The notes: generated by a model from the sequence alone, not told the origin. 7,444 bases of DNA from an uncultured Clostridia bacterium (GCA_944382025.1 CALWMQ010000060.1:1-7444); one strand, 5' to 3'; shown: positions 1-5,905, counted from the stretch's first letter. Numbers and translations are program-made.

Positions 1-238
1 TGCCGGAGCAGCCGATGGTTTCCACCAGCGCTTCCTCCACGATGCCGTTTTTCACATTCAGAGTCAACTTACAGGTACCCTGCTGCGGTGCGCACCAGCC
101 CACGCCGTGTGACAGGCCGGAGATGTCCGAAATCTGAGTAGACTGTACCCATTTTCCTTCCTCAGGAATAGGGGCCGGGCCATGATGAGGGCCCTTTTTG
201 ACGACACACATCTGTTCGACTTCATGGGAATAGTTCAT
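1..238 (-). CDS. NifU/IscU-like iron-sulfur cluster scaffold protein, N-terminal part (cut by window edge)
   Basis: The 79 visible residues begin MNYSHEVEQMCVVKKG and resemble the clostridial proteins annotated as iron-sulfur cluster assembly scaffold protein, which are usually paired with a downstream GGGtGRT protein. Cysteines at 11, 49, 56 and 77 are visible. The GVGWCAPQQGTCKLTL block (45-60) and the ETIGCSG motif (73-79) are the diagnostic parts; the latter sits where NifU-fold proteins carry a cluster-ligand cysteine. The start is ATG at 238 with AGGAG at 246-250, seven bases upstream. The rest of the gene lies beyond position 1. It is a separate transcription unit from tuf, with its own promoter-like sequence (323-351). 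The family is recognised from memory; the exact role (Fe-S assembly or an assigned partner enzyme) is inference. Confidence 0.8.
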   Translation of the reverse strand, partial: MNYSHEVEQMCVVKKGPHHGPAPIPEEGKWVQSTQISDISGLSHGVGWCAPQQGTCKLTLNVKNGIVEEALVETIGCSG

Positions 239-275
239 ATTTGTACTCCTTTCGGCTTTTGTTGCCTTTGCCTTA

Positions 276-303
276 GGGGGGCAGCAAAAGACCTGCCCAT
301 CCC
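276..303 (-). promoter_or_regulatory. possible leader hairpin before the Fe-S scaffold gene
   Basis: On the minus strand GGGCAG (293-298) can pair with CTGCCC (279-284) around an 8-nt loop. Two G/C tracts at 301-303 and 276-278 could extend the stem across a 2-nt bulge. It falls inside the predicted leader, between the promoter at 323-351 and the ribosome site at 246-250. No T-tract follows, so it is not a terminator. A competing pairing of CTTTTG (285-290) with CAAAAG (256-261) is also possible. Function is unknown and the structure could be incidental. Confidence 0.3.
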
Positions 304-322
304 TTTGTGTACGCTATTTTTT

Positions 323-351
323 ATTATAACGGGATTCGCGTTGGAACGCAA
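323..351 (-). promoter_or_regulatory. promoter candidate for the Fe-S scaffold gene
   Basis: On the minus strand a consensus -10 TATAAT (323-328) lies 17 bases from TTGCGT (346-351), which matches only the TTG of the -35 consensus. Transcription would begin near 316, giving a leader of about 78 nt. The -35 and spacer contain a short dyad, GCGTT-N2-AACGC (338-349 on the plus strand), which could be an operator. The perfect -10 and the location just upstream of the gene support the call; the weak -35 limits it. Confidence 0.6.
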
Positions 352-658
352 GAGGAAGCCCAATTTCTTGACGGAAAATTCACAATCTCTTTTTTACAGA
401 AGTTTGTCCATTATGGATAAAACCTATGGTCTGCCGGGAAAGCAGATATCTTACCGTAAGCGCCTTGCTCCCTCCACGGCATTTTCATAGCTTTCCTTAT
501 CGCTTTCAGCCGATATTGATTAACCATTTATTTTTCCTGTCCCCAGGTTACTTCCTTTTAGTCACTCCGATATGAGTCCCCTATTTTCGTTTCCCGCCTG
601 CCTCTCCCGAAGCCCCGGAATTCCTATCCGCTTATTCCACGTTCTTCATCTTTCCTCT
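352..658. other. intergenic region between the tuf terminator and the Fe-S gene promoter
   Basis: I find no convincing gene here. A 38-codon minus-strand frame at 411-527 has a weak AGGA upstream but no recognisable product. Small hairpin-forming dyads are present (CTTAC-N-GTAAG at 450-460; TCTGC-N7-GCAGA at 430-446), none followed by a T-tract. There is no tRNA-like T-loop and no long repeat. It reads as ordinary spacer between two same-strand transcription units. Confidence 0.6.
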
Positions 659-700
659 AAAAAACGAACCCCCGATACAGGCGCAGTCCTGTATCGGGGG
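659..700 (-). terminator. intrinsic terminator of tuf / the str operon
   Basis: A perfect 13-bp stem (669-681 paired with 688-700; CCCCCGATACAGG and its complement) closes a 6-nt loop. On the minus strand it is followed by TTCG and then six T residues (664-659). It lies 54 bases after the tuf stop. The plus-strand side has no T-tract, so it works in one direction only. It separates the translation genes from the Fe-S gene downstream. Confidence 0.95.
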
Positions 701-754
701 AATCATAGCCTTATCCGCCGACCTGTATATCACAGGCCTTGGTCACTAAAGAGA

Positions 755-1957
755 TTACTCGTTGATCTTCGTGACAACGCCGGAACCAACCGTACGGCCA
801 CCCTCACGGATAGCGAAACGGAGGCCTTCCTCAATAGCGATAGGAGTGATCAGTTCCACGTCCATTTCCACGTTATCGCCAGGCATGCACATCTCAGTGC
901 CTTCCGGCAGGGTGATAACACCGGTTACGTCGGTGGTACGGAAATAGAACTGGGGACGGTAGTTGTTGAAGAAGGGGGTATGACGGCCACCTTCGTCCTT
1001 GGACAGGACATACACCTGGCCATGGAACTTGGTGTGAGGATGAATGGTGCCGGGTTTGCAGAGAACCTGGCCACGTTCGATCTCGTTTCTCTGGATACCA
1101 CGCAGCAGAGCACCGATGTTGTCGCCGGCCTCAGCGTAATCCAGCAGTTTGCGGAACATCTCGATACCGGTAACAACCGTCTTCTTGCGCTCTTCGGTCA
1201 GACCGATGATCTCAACTTCATCAGACATATTCAGCTGGCCACGCTCCACACGGCCGGTAGCAACAGTACCACGGCCAGTGATGGTGAACACGTCTTCAAC
1301 AGGCATCAGGCAGGGTTTGTCGGTGGTACGTTCCGGGCTGGGGATATACTCGTCGACAGCCTTCATCAGTTCCAGAATAGGAGCGTATTCAGGAGCGCTG
1401 GGATCGGTAGAGGTGCACTCCAGAGCAGCCAGAGCGGAACCCTTGATGATGGGGGTATCGTCGCCCGGGAACTCGTACTCGTTCAGCAGTTCGCGGATCT
1501 CCATCTCCACCAGTTCCAGCAGCTCAGGATCGTCCACCTGATCGCATTTGTTCATGAACACAACAATATAGGGCACGCCCACCTGACGGGAGAGCAGGAT
1601 ATGCTCACGGGTCTGGGGCATGGGGCCGTCAGCCGCGGACACAACCAGGATAGCGCCGTCCATCTGAGCGGCACCGGTGATCATGTTTTTCACATAGTCG
1701 GCATGGCCGGGGCAGTCAACGTGAGCGTAATGGCGATTCTCCGTCTGATACTCTACGTGGGCGGTATTGATTGTGATACCACGAGCGCGCTCCTCGGGAG
1801 CCTTATCGATGTTGGCGTAATCAACAAAATCGGCGTCACCCTTCAGGTTGAGCACCTTGGTAATCGCAGCGGTCAGGGTAGTCTTACCATGGTCAACGTG
1901 ACCAATGGTACCGATGTTTACATGGGGCTTGTTTCTTTCAAACTTAGCCTTTGCCAT
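755..1957 (-). CDS. tuf: translation elongation factor EF-Tu
   Basis: EF-Tu delivers aminoacyl-tRNA to the ribosomal A site in a GTP-dependent way in the cytoplasm. The 400-residue protein is full length for the family. The GTPase domain shows GHVDHGKT (19-26), the switch-I RGIT (59-62), DCPGH (81-85), NKCD (136-139) and SAL (174-176). Domains II and III follow, with TGRGTVATGRVERG at the start of domain II and an intact C-terminus ending VVTKINE. The ATG at 1957 has AGGAGG at 1967-1972, nine bases upstream. It is the last gene of the operon, 148 bases after fusA, with its own promoter in that gap (2012-2040) and a terminator 54 bases downstream. Extra expression from that promoter would fit the high EF-Tu demand. 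No damaged motif is seen; whether a second tuf copy exists cannot be judged here. Confidence 0.99.
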   Translation of the reverse strand: MAKAKFERNKPHVNIGTIGHVDHGKTTLTAAITKVLNLKGDADFVDYANIDKAPEERARGITINTAHVEYQTENRHYAHVDCPGHADYVKNMITGAAQMDGAILVVSAADGPMPQTREHILLSRQVGVPYIVVFMNKCDQVDDPELLELVEMEIRELLNEYEFPGDDTPIIKGSALAALECTSTDPSAPEYAPILELMKAVDEYIPSPERTTDKPCLMPVEDVFTITGRGTVATGRVERGQLNMSDEVEIIGLTEERKKTVVTGIEMFRKLLDYAEAGDNIGALLRGIQRNEIERGQVLCKPGTIHPHTKFHGQVYVLSKDEGGRHTPFFNNYRPQFYFRTTDVTGVITLPEGTEMCMPGDNVEMDVELITPIAIEEGLRFAIREGGRTVGSGVVTKINE

Positions 1958-1999
1958 TGTGGATTTCCTCCTTTTATAAACCTACAGAATTTTTTGAGT

Positions 2000-2031
2000 C
2001 CGCATGAGCCTATTTTAGCAAGTCCATGCGG
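2000..2031. repeat. 7-bp inverted repeat bracketing the tuf promoter -10
   Basis: CCGCATG (2000-2006) and CATGCGG (2025-2031) form an inverted repeat with an 18-base centre that contains the whole -10 element. Relative to the predicted start near 2005 it spans roughly -25 to +6, a position typical of a repressor operator. No T-tract follows on either strand, so it is not a terminator. A regulator is not identified and a 7-bp dyad may be chance. Confidence 0.4.
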
Positions 2032-2040
2032 GAATTTCAA
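2012..2040 (-). promoter_or_regulatory. tuf promoter in the fusA-tuf gap
   Basis: On the minus strand TTGAAA (2035-2040) and TAAAAT (2012-2017) are separated by exactly 17 bases, and the -10 is preceded by TGC, an extended -10 motif. The predicted start is near 2005, giving a leader of about 48 nt ending at the strong AGGAGG site. This indicates tuf is transcribed independently as well as by read-through from fusA. Confidence 0.8.
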
Positions 2041-2070
2041 GCCTTTTTCCAAATATTTCGGGAAGCTGTC

Positions 2071-2099
2071 CGGAATGGAGCGAAAACTCCGACTTTCCG
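2071..2099 (-). other. stem-loop just after fusA, not a terminator
   Basis: GGAG (2077-2080) pairs with CTCC (2087-2090) and an outer CGGAA (2071-2075) pairs with TTCCG (2095-2099), with unpaired bases between the two helices. It begins 7 bases after the fusA stop. No T-tract follows on the minus strand, so read-through into tuf is expected. It could protect the fusA 3' end after processing, but that is inference. Confidence 0.35.
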
Positions 2100-2105
2100 T
2101 CAAAA

Positions 2106-4190
2106 TCAGCCTTCCTTTTTGGTACGGCTGGAAATAATGGACTCCGCCACACTCTTGGGCACTTCCGCGTAATGAGACGGTTCCATGACATACTGGCCGC
2201 GTCCCTGGGTACGGGAGCGCAGGTCGGTAGCATATCCGAACATCTCGGACAGGGGCACCATGGCATGGATCTGCTGGGCACCGGCAACCGCCTCCATGCC
2301 CTGCATCAGACCACGGCGGGAGTTGATGTCGCCGATAACATCACCCATGTATTCCTCGGGGACAGTAACGACCACCTTCATGATGGGCTCCAGCAGCACC
2401 GGATCAGCCTTCTTCATAGCCTCTTTGAACGCCATGGAACCGGCGATCTTAAAGGCCATTTCAGAAGAGTCCACCTCGTGATACGAGCCATCGTACAGGG
2501 TGACCTTTACATCCACTACTGGATACCCGGCCAGCACACCGGACTGCATAGCGCCCTGAATACCGGCATCGACAGCGGGGATATATTCCTTGGGGATGAC
2601 GCCGCCCACGATGGCGTTGATAAATTCATACCCTTTACCCGCCTCATTGGGCTCCAGCTTGATTTTGACATGGCCATACTGACCGCGGCCGCCGGACTGA
2701 CGTGCGTATTTGTTGTCCACATCCGCCAGCTTCCGCACCGTCTCTTTGTACGCCACCTGAGGAGCGCCTACATTGGCCTCCACCTTGAATTCCCGGAGCA
2801 GACGGTCCACGATAATCTCCAGATGGAGCTCGCCCATACCAGCGATAATCGTCTGGCCGGTCTCCTCATCGGTATAGGTTTTGAAAGTAGGATCCTCCTC
2901 CGCCAGTTTGGCGAGAGCAATACCCATCTTCTCCTGACCGGCTTTAGTCTTGGGCTCGATGGCAACCCGAATAACCGGGTCCGGGAATTCCATGGATTCT
3001 AGAATAACCGGATTTTTCTCATCGCACAGGGTATCGCCGGTGGTGGTGTTCTTCAGACCCACAGCTGCGGCGATATCGCCGGCATAAACCGTCTCGATAT
3101 CCTGCCGGTGGTTGGCGTGCATCTGCAGAATACGGCCCATCCGCTCGTCCTGATCCTTATTGGCGTTGTACACCGTGGTACCGGCATTAACCGTTCCGGA
3201 GTATACCCGGAAGAAGGCCAGCTTACCCACAAAGGGGTCGGTAGCGATCTTGAACGCCAGAGCCGCGAAAGGCTCGGTATCAGAAGAATGCCGCTGTACC
3301 TCTTCCCCGGTTTCCGGGTTAACGCCCTTGATGGAGGGAACGTCGGTCGGGGCAGGCATATAGTCTACAATAGCGTCCAGCAATTTCTGTACGCCCTTAT
3401 TGCGGTAGGAAGTGCCGCAGGTGACCGGCACCATGGCGTTGGCCAGGGTGGCCTTCCGGATGCAGGATTTCACCTCATCGATGGTCAGCTCCTCACCGGC
3501 GAAATATTTCTCCAGGAGAGCGTCATCCTGCTCGGCCACATGCTCAATCATTTCCTCATGGTATTTCTGCGCCTGTTCCAGCATGTCCGCGGGGATGTCC
3601 TCGCAGCGGATATCCTTGCCCACGTCGTCATAGTACACATAGGCCTTCATTTCCACCAGGTCGATAATCCCTTTGAAAGTATCCTCAGCACCGATAGGCA
3701 GCTGGATCGGAACGGCATTACATTTCAGCCGGTCCTTCATCATCTGCACTACCCGGTAGAAATCGGCGCCCATGATGTCCATTTTGTTGACATAGGCCAT
3801 ACGGGGCACCTTGTATTCATCAGCCTGGCGCCATACAGTCTCAGACTGCGGCTCCACGCCGCCCTTGGCGCAGAAAACGGTGACCGAACCGTCCAGCACC
3901 CGCAGGGAACGCTGTACCTCGACGGTGAAGTCCACGTGGCCGGGGGTGTCGATAATATTGATGCGGTGCTCTTTCCAGAAGCAGGTAGTGGCGGCGGACG
4001 TAATGGTAATACCTCTCTCCTGTTCCTGAGCCATCCAGTCCATGGTAGCGGATCCGTCATGGGTTTCGCCCAGACGGTGGTTGATACCGGTATAGAACAG
4101 GATACGCTCGGTGGTGGTGGTTTTACCAGCGTCGATATGCGCCATAATACCAATATTTCTGGTACGCTCCAGCGATACTTGTCTTGCCAT
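2106..4190 (-). CDS. fusA: translation elongation factor EF-G
   Basis: EF-G is the GTPase that drives tRNA-mRNA translocation and, with RRF, ribosome recycling. The 694-residue protein is full length. The G domain (about 1-290) shows AHIDAGKT (17-24), RGIT (59-62), DTPGH (81-85) and NKMD (135-138). Domain II follows, then domain III with GMGELHLE (451-458), domain IV with RQSGGRGQYGHV (497-508) and domain V with GDVIGDINSRRG (617-627). The conserved motifs fit canonical EF-G rather than the EF-G2 or tetracycline-protection paralogs. The ATG at 4190 has AGGAGG at 4197-4202, six bases upstream. It lies 124 bases after rpsG and 148 before tuf. No promoter is evident directly upstream, so it is probably expressed from the operon transcript. 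Confidence 0.98.
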   Translation of the reverse strand: MARQVSLERTRNIGIMAHIDAGKTTTTERILFYTGINHRLGETHDGSATMDWMAQEQERGITITSAATTCFWKEHRINIIDTPGHVDFTVEVQRSLRVLDGSVTVFCAKGGVEPQSETVWRQADEYKVPRMAYVNKMDIMGADFYRVVQMMKDRLKCNAVPIQLPIGAEDTFKGIIDLVEMKAYVYYDDVGKDIRCEDIPADMLEQAQKYHEEMIEHVAEQDDALLEKYFAGEELTIDEVKSCIRKATLANAMVPVTCGTSYRNKGVQKLLDAIVDYMPAPTDVPSIKGVNPETGEEVQRHSSDTEPFAALAFKIATDPFVGKLAFFRVYSGTVNAGTTVYNANKDQDERMGRILQMHANHRQDIETVYAGDIAAAVGLKNTTTGDTLCDEKNPVILESMEFPDPVIRVAIEPKTKAGQEKMGIALAKLAEEDPTFKTYTDEETGQTIIAGMGELHLEIIVDRLLREFKVEANVGAPQVAYKETVRKLADVDNKYARQSGGRGQYGHVKIKLEPNEAGKGYEFINAIVGGVIPKEYIPAVDAGIQGAMQSGVLAGYPVVDVKVTLYDGSYHEVDSSEMAFKIAGSMAFKEAMKKADPVLLEPIMKVVVTVPEEYMGDVIGDINSRRGLMQGMEAVAGAQQIHAMVPLSEMFGYATDLRSRTQGRGQYVMEPSHYAEVPKSVAESIISSRTKKEG

Positions 4191-4202
4191 ATAAGTCCTC
4201 CT

Positions 4203-4314
4203 ATCTTTCCGTGTTAGGGCGCAAACGCCGTATTAAGCGGATTTTGACCCCTCACTATCAGCGCTTGCTCCCTTGGAATGGCAGGGCCTCATGCCCAAGA
4301 GGGCCATTATCGGC
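4203..4314 (-). other. structured rpsG-fusA spacer
   Basis: This spacer can form a stem of seven Watson-Crick pairs plus one G-U and one mismatch (4268-4276 with 4295-4303), enclosing a short inner GCA/TGC pairing. An alternative GGGC/GCCC hairpin (4284-4287 with 4293-4296) competes with it. A second hairpin, GGCG-CAAA-CGCC (4218-4229 on the plus strand), lies 15 bases upstream of the fusA ribosome site. No T-tract and no clear -10/-35 pair are present. The structures may affect fusA translation or mRNA processing; this is untested inference. Confidence 0.35.
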
Positions 4315-4785
4315 TTACCATCTGTAGTGAGCGAACGCCCGGTTGGCCTCAGCCATTTTATGCGTGTCGTCACGCTTCTTCGCGGCGCCGCCGTTACCGT
4401 TGATGGCATCCAGGATTTCTCCGGCAAGACGCTCTTTCATGGTGCGCTCGGAACGGGTGCGGGAATATGTGGTCAGCCAGCGCAGACCCAGGGTCTGACG
4501 CCGTTCAGGCCGCACTTCGATGGGAACCTGGTAAGTAGCGCCGCCGACACGGCGAGCCTTTACTTCCAGTTGGGGCATGATATTTTCCATAGCCTGCTCA
4601 AAGACCTCCAGGGGATCCTTTTCGGTCTTCTCACGGATAATATCAAACGCGCCGTAAACGATTTTCTGGGCGATACCCCGTTTGCCGTCATACATCACAT
4701 TATTGATGAGTCTGGTCACCAGTTTGGAATTGTAAAGCGGGTCAGGCAAAACATCACGTTTTGCGATAGAACCTCTTCTCGGCAC
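4315..4785 (-). CDS. rpsG: 30S ribosomal protein S7
   Basis: S7 binds the 3' major domain of 16S rRNA, nucleates assembly of the 30S head and contacts E-site tRNA. The 156-residue product is the standard bacterial length. It begins MPRRGSIAKRDVLPDPLYNS, with the beta-hairpin region RRVGGATYQVP at 78-88 and the C-terminus AHYRW. I chose the GTG at 4785: AGGAGG lies at 4794-4799, eight bases upstream, and family homology begins exactly there. An in-frame ATG at 4869 would add 28 unrelated residues without a good ribosome site. In E. coli S7 represses its own operon by binding the rpsL-rpsG spacer; the spacer here (4786-4990) is also rich in dyads, so similar feedback is plausible but not shown. 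Confidence 0.98.
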   Translation of the reverse strand: MPRRGSIAKRDVLPDPLYNSKLVTRLINNVMYDGKRGIAQKIVYGAFDIIREKTEKDPLEVFEQAMENIMPQLEVKARRVGGATYQVPIEVRPERRQTLGLRWLTTYSRTRSERTMKERLAGEILDAINGNGGAAKKRDDTHKMAEANRAFAHYRW

Positions 4786-4806
4786 TTTACTTCCCTCCTT
4801 CACAGT

Positions 4807-4818
4807 TATGATATCATA
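4807..4818. repeat. 12-bp perfect palindrome upstream of rpsG
   Basis: TATGATATCATA is its own reverse complement and ends seven bases before the rpsG AGGAGG. On the minus strand its first six bases resemble a -10 (TATGAT), but no -35 lies at a suitable distance. It could be a DNA site or a weak RNA hairpin close to the S7 start. Confidence 0.4.
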
Positions 4819-4841
4819 GGTACTCGAAAGTGACATACTTC

Positions 4842-4853
4842 CGTCGGCCGACG
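4842..4853. repeat. second 12-bp perfect palindrome in the rpsL-rpsG spacer
   Basis: CGTCGGCCGACG is a perfect palindrome 23 bases from the one at 4807-4818. Two unrelated 12-bp palindromes within 50 bases is unusual for spacer DNA. No function can be assigned from sequence. Confidence 0.4.
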
Positions 4854-4879
4854 CAGGTCCTTCCGCCATACATTCCCCA

Positions 4880-4898
4880 TGAAGATAGAGAATCTATA
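4880..4898. repeat. 19-bp inverted repeat flanking rpsL, downstream copy
   Basis: TGAAGATAGAGAATCTATA here is the exact reverse complement of 5435-5453. It lies 93 bases past the rpsL stop, inside the rpsL-rpsG spacer. The repeat contains an internal dyad, ATAGA-N3-TCTAT, so each copy can also fold or bind a dimer by itself. In the mRNA this copy can pair with the one directly before the rpsL ribosome site. Confidence 0.9.
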
Positions 4899-4944
4899 GA
4901 AAAGTGTCTGCATCTCAACCGCTTGAACATGTCGGATTTCACGC

Positions 4945-4971
4945 AGTGAGATTCACTTTGATGAAATCAAA
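4945..4971 (-). other. tandem small hairpins just after rpsL
   Basis: AGTGA-GAT-TCACT (4945-4957) and TTTGAT-GAA-ATCAAA (4957-4971) sit end to end, sharing one base, 20 bases beyond the rpsL stop. Neither is followed by a T-tract on the minus strand. They occupy the part of the spacer that corresponds to the S7 control region in E. coli, and may be part of such an element or protect the rpsL 3' end. Confidence 0.4.
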
Positions 4972-4990
4972 TGATGGGTTCAGGCCGAAA

Positions 4991-5419
4991 TTACTTCTTG
5001 GCAGCGCCGGCCTTCGGACGCTTGGCACCGTACTTGGAACGGGCCTGCATTCTCTTGGCAACGCCCTGGGCATCCAGGGTACCGCGCACGATGTGGTAAC
5101 GCACACCAGGCAGGTCCTTCACACGGCCGCCGCGGATCAGCACAACGCTGTGCTCCTGCAGGTTGTGGCCTTCGCCGGGGATATAGGACGTAACCTCGAT
5201 CCCGTTGGACAGACGCACACGGGCCACCTTCCGAAGAGCCGAGTTAGGCTTCTTAGGAGTAGAGGTCTTTACCGCTGTGCACACGCCGCGCTTCTGGGGA
5301 GAGTTCTGATCGATGGGAGTGCGTTTCTTGGAGTTCCACCCTTTGAGCAGGGCAGGAGCCTTGGCCTTCTTCTCGATTTCTTCTCTTCCTTTGCGTACGA
5401 GCTGGTTAAAAGTGGGCAA
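4991..5419 (-). CDS. rpsL: 30S ribosomal protein S12
   Basis: S12 lies at the decoding centre and controls accuracy. The 142-residue protein carries PQKRGVC (41-47), TPKKPNSALRK (54-64), GEGHNLQEH (82-90) and RVKDLPGVRYH (99-109). An insertion around residues 25-40 makes it longer than the roughly 124-residue E. coli form, as is usual in Clostridia. Lysines at 56 and 101, matching E. coli K42 and K87, are the streptomycin-sensitive type. Asp102 matches the residue methylthiolated by RimO. The start is TTG at 5419: AGGAGG at 5428-5433 is eight bases upstream, TAA lies two codons before in frame, and family homology begins there. It follows rplGB after 106 bases. A perfect inverted repeat (5435-5453 and 4880-4898) flanks the gene. 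Confidence 0.98.
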   Translation of the reverse strand: MPTFNQLVRKGREEIEKKAKAPALLKGWNSKKRTPIDQNSPQKRGVCTAVKTSTPKKPNSALRKVARVRLSNGIEVTSYIPGEGHNLQEHSVVLIRGGRVKDLPGVRYHIVRGTLDAQGVAKRMQARSKYGAKRPKAGAAKK

Positions 5420-5434
5420 TTCTTACACCTCCTG

Positions 5435-5453
5435 TATAGATTCTCTATCTTCA
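5435..5453. repeat. 19-bp inverted repeat flanking rpsL, upstream copy
   Basis: TATAGATTCTCTATCTTCA is the exact reverse complement of 4880-4898, with 536 bases between copies. It ends one base before the rpsL Shine-Dalgarno sequence (5428-5433), so any stem or bound protein here would sit against the ribosome site. Confidence 0.9.
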
Positions 5454-5525
5454 GGGAACCGATGGCATCCAGGCCGTACCGCTCCCGAAAGAACAAACTG
5501 GAAATGCGTGGGATATTTTCCCCGT

Positions 5526-5771
5526 TTACGCTGATTTTATGCGGGCGGCGCAGGCGCAGCCCACATCCAGGGAACAGGCACGTCCCAGTTCACGCATAGA
5601 AGGGACGTCCCGAACTGGAACCCCGGCTTCCCGGGCAGCTTCCCGGACGGGTTCTGTCACCATTCCGGCGGCATCCGCCGCAATATACACCTCGGCAGCC
5701 CTGCCGTCCCGGATGGCACGGATAGCCTGCTTAGCGCCGGAAACATAAGGCTTCTTCAGCTGAACGGGCAT
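5526..5771 (-). CDS. rplGB: L7Ae/L30e-family RNA-binding protein (YbxF/RplGB-like)
   Basis: The 81-residue protein matches the L7Ae-like YbxF of B. subtilis in size, operon position and motif pattern: SGAKQAIRAIRDGRAAEVYIA near the N-terminus (11-31) and VPSMRELGRACSLDVGCA (56-73), like the SMKKLGKACGIEVGAA block of that protein. Members of this family bind kink-turn RNA and associate with the ribosome; its physiological role is not settled. The ATG at 5771 has AAGGA at 5781-5785, nine bases upstream, weaker than the AGGAGG before the other operon genes. Cysteines 66, 72 and 74 cluster near the C-terminus; the Bacillus protein has only the first, as I recall it. It is the first gene after the promoter at 5906-5935. 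Confidence 0.88.
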   Translation of the reverse strand: MPVQLKKPYVSGAKQAIRAIRDGRAAEVYIAADAAGMVTEPVREAAREAGVPVRDVPSMRELGRACSLDVGCACAARIKSA

Positions 5772-5830
5772 GGGCTTTCATCCTTTACTGGAGTTCCAGC
5801 GCCAGACACATAGCGTGCCTCTCTCAGGCG

Positions 5831-5873
5831 GGGGAAACGGCACAGCAAAAGGCGTCTTTCCCCTTGCTGTGCC
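5831..5873 (-). promoter_or_regulatory. strong leader hairpin with alternative fold upstream of rplGB
   Basis: On the minus strand GGCACAGCAAGGGG (5860-5873) pairs with CCTTTTGCTGTGCC (5839-5852) as a 14-bp stem, ten perfect pairs then two G-U and two G-C, closing a 7-nt loop. A second pairing of GGGGAAA (5857-5863) with TTTCCCC (5831-5837) uses part of the same sequence. The two cannot form together, since the connecting loops would be 0 and 1 nt. The bases after the stem are GTTTCCCCC, not a T-tract, so it is not a standard terminator. The arrangement suggests a switchable leader. Confidence 0.6.
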
Positions 5874-5905
5874 TTCCCGGCTATATTGCTGCGTCACAAT
5901 TGGTT

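Noticed and set aside
182..490. 102-residue plus-strand frame at the left end
   Set aside because: Its first part is antisense to the Fe-S scaffold gene and its remainder crosses that gene's promoter; the translation looks like no protein I know.
411..527. 38-codon minus-strand frame (MVNQYRLKAIRK...) between the tuf terminator and the Fe-S gene
   Set aside because: Only a weak AGGA upstream, no promoter and no recognisable family; a frame this short is expected by chance.
572..2137. 521-residue plus-strand open frame across tuf, and similar long plus-strand frames at 3108-4217, 2172-3002, 4273-4833 and 4904-5599
   Set aside because: They lie antisense to highly conserved genes, have no recognisable product or good ribosome site, and arise from the strong codon bias of the real genes.
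4813..4841. Internal promoter for rpsG using TATGAT (4813-4818) as -10
   Set aside because: No -35-like sequence lies 16-18 bases upstream, and there is no TGn extension.
4786..4869. Extended rpsG start at ATG 4869
   Set aside because: The added 28 residues are unlike S7, there is no good ribosome site, and GTG 4785 has AGGAGG at the right distance and gives the standard 156 residues.
4880..5453. Invertible DNA cassette or transposon carrying rpsL
   Set aside because: rpsL is essential and already in the conserved operon orientation, and no recombinase, transposase or target duplication is visible.
5797..5830. Kink-turn for L7Ae-type binding in the rplGB leader
   Set aside because: A bulged stem (CGCC-UGAGAG-AGGCAC with GUGUCU-GGCG) looked promising, but the opposite strand lacks the GA needed for tandem G-A pairs.
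5839..5873. Hairpin after rpoC as an intrinsic terminator
   Set aside because: The stem is strong but is followed by GTTTCCCCC, not a T-tract, and it lies downstream of the str promoter.
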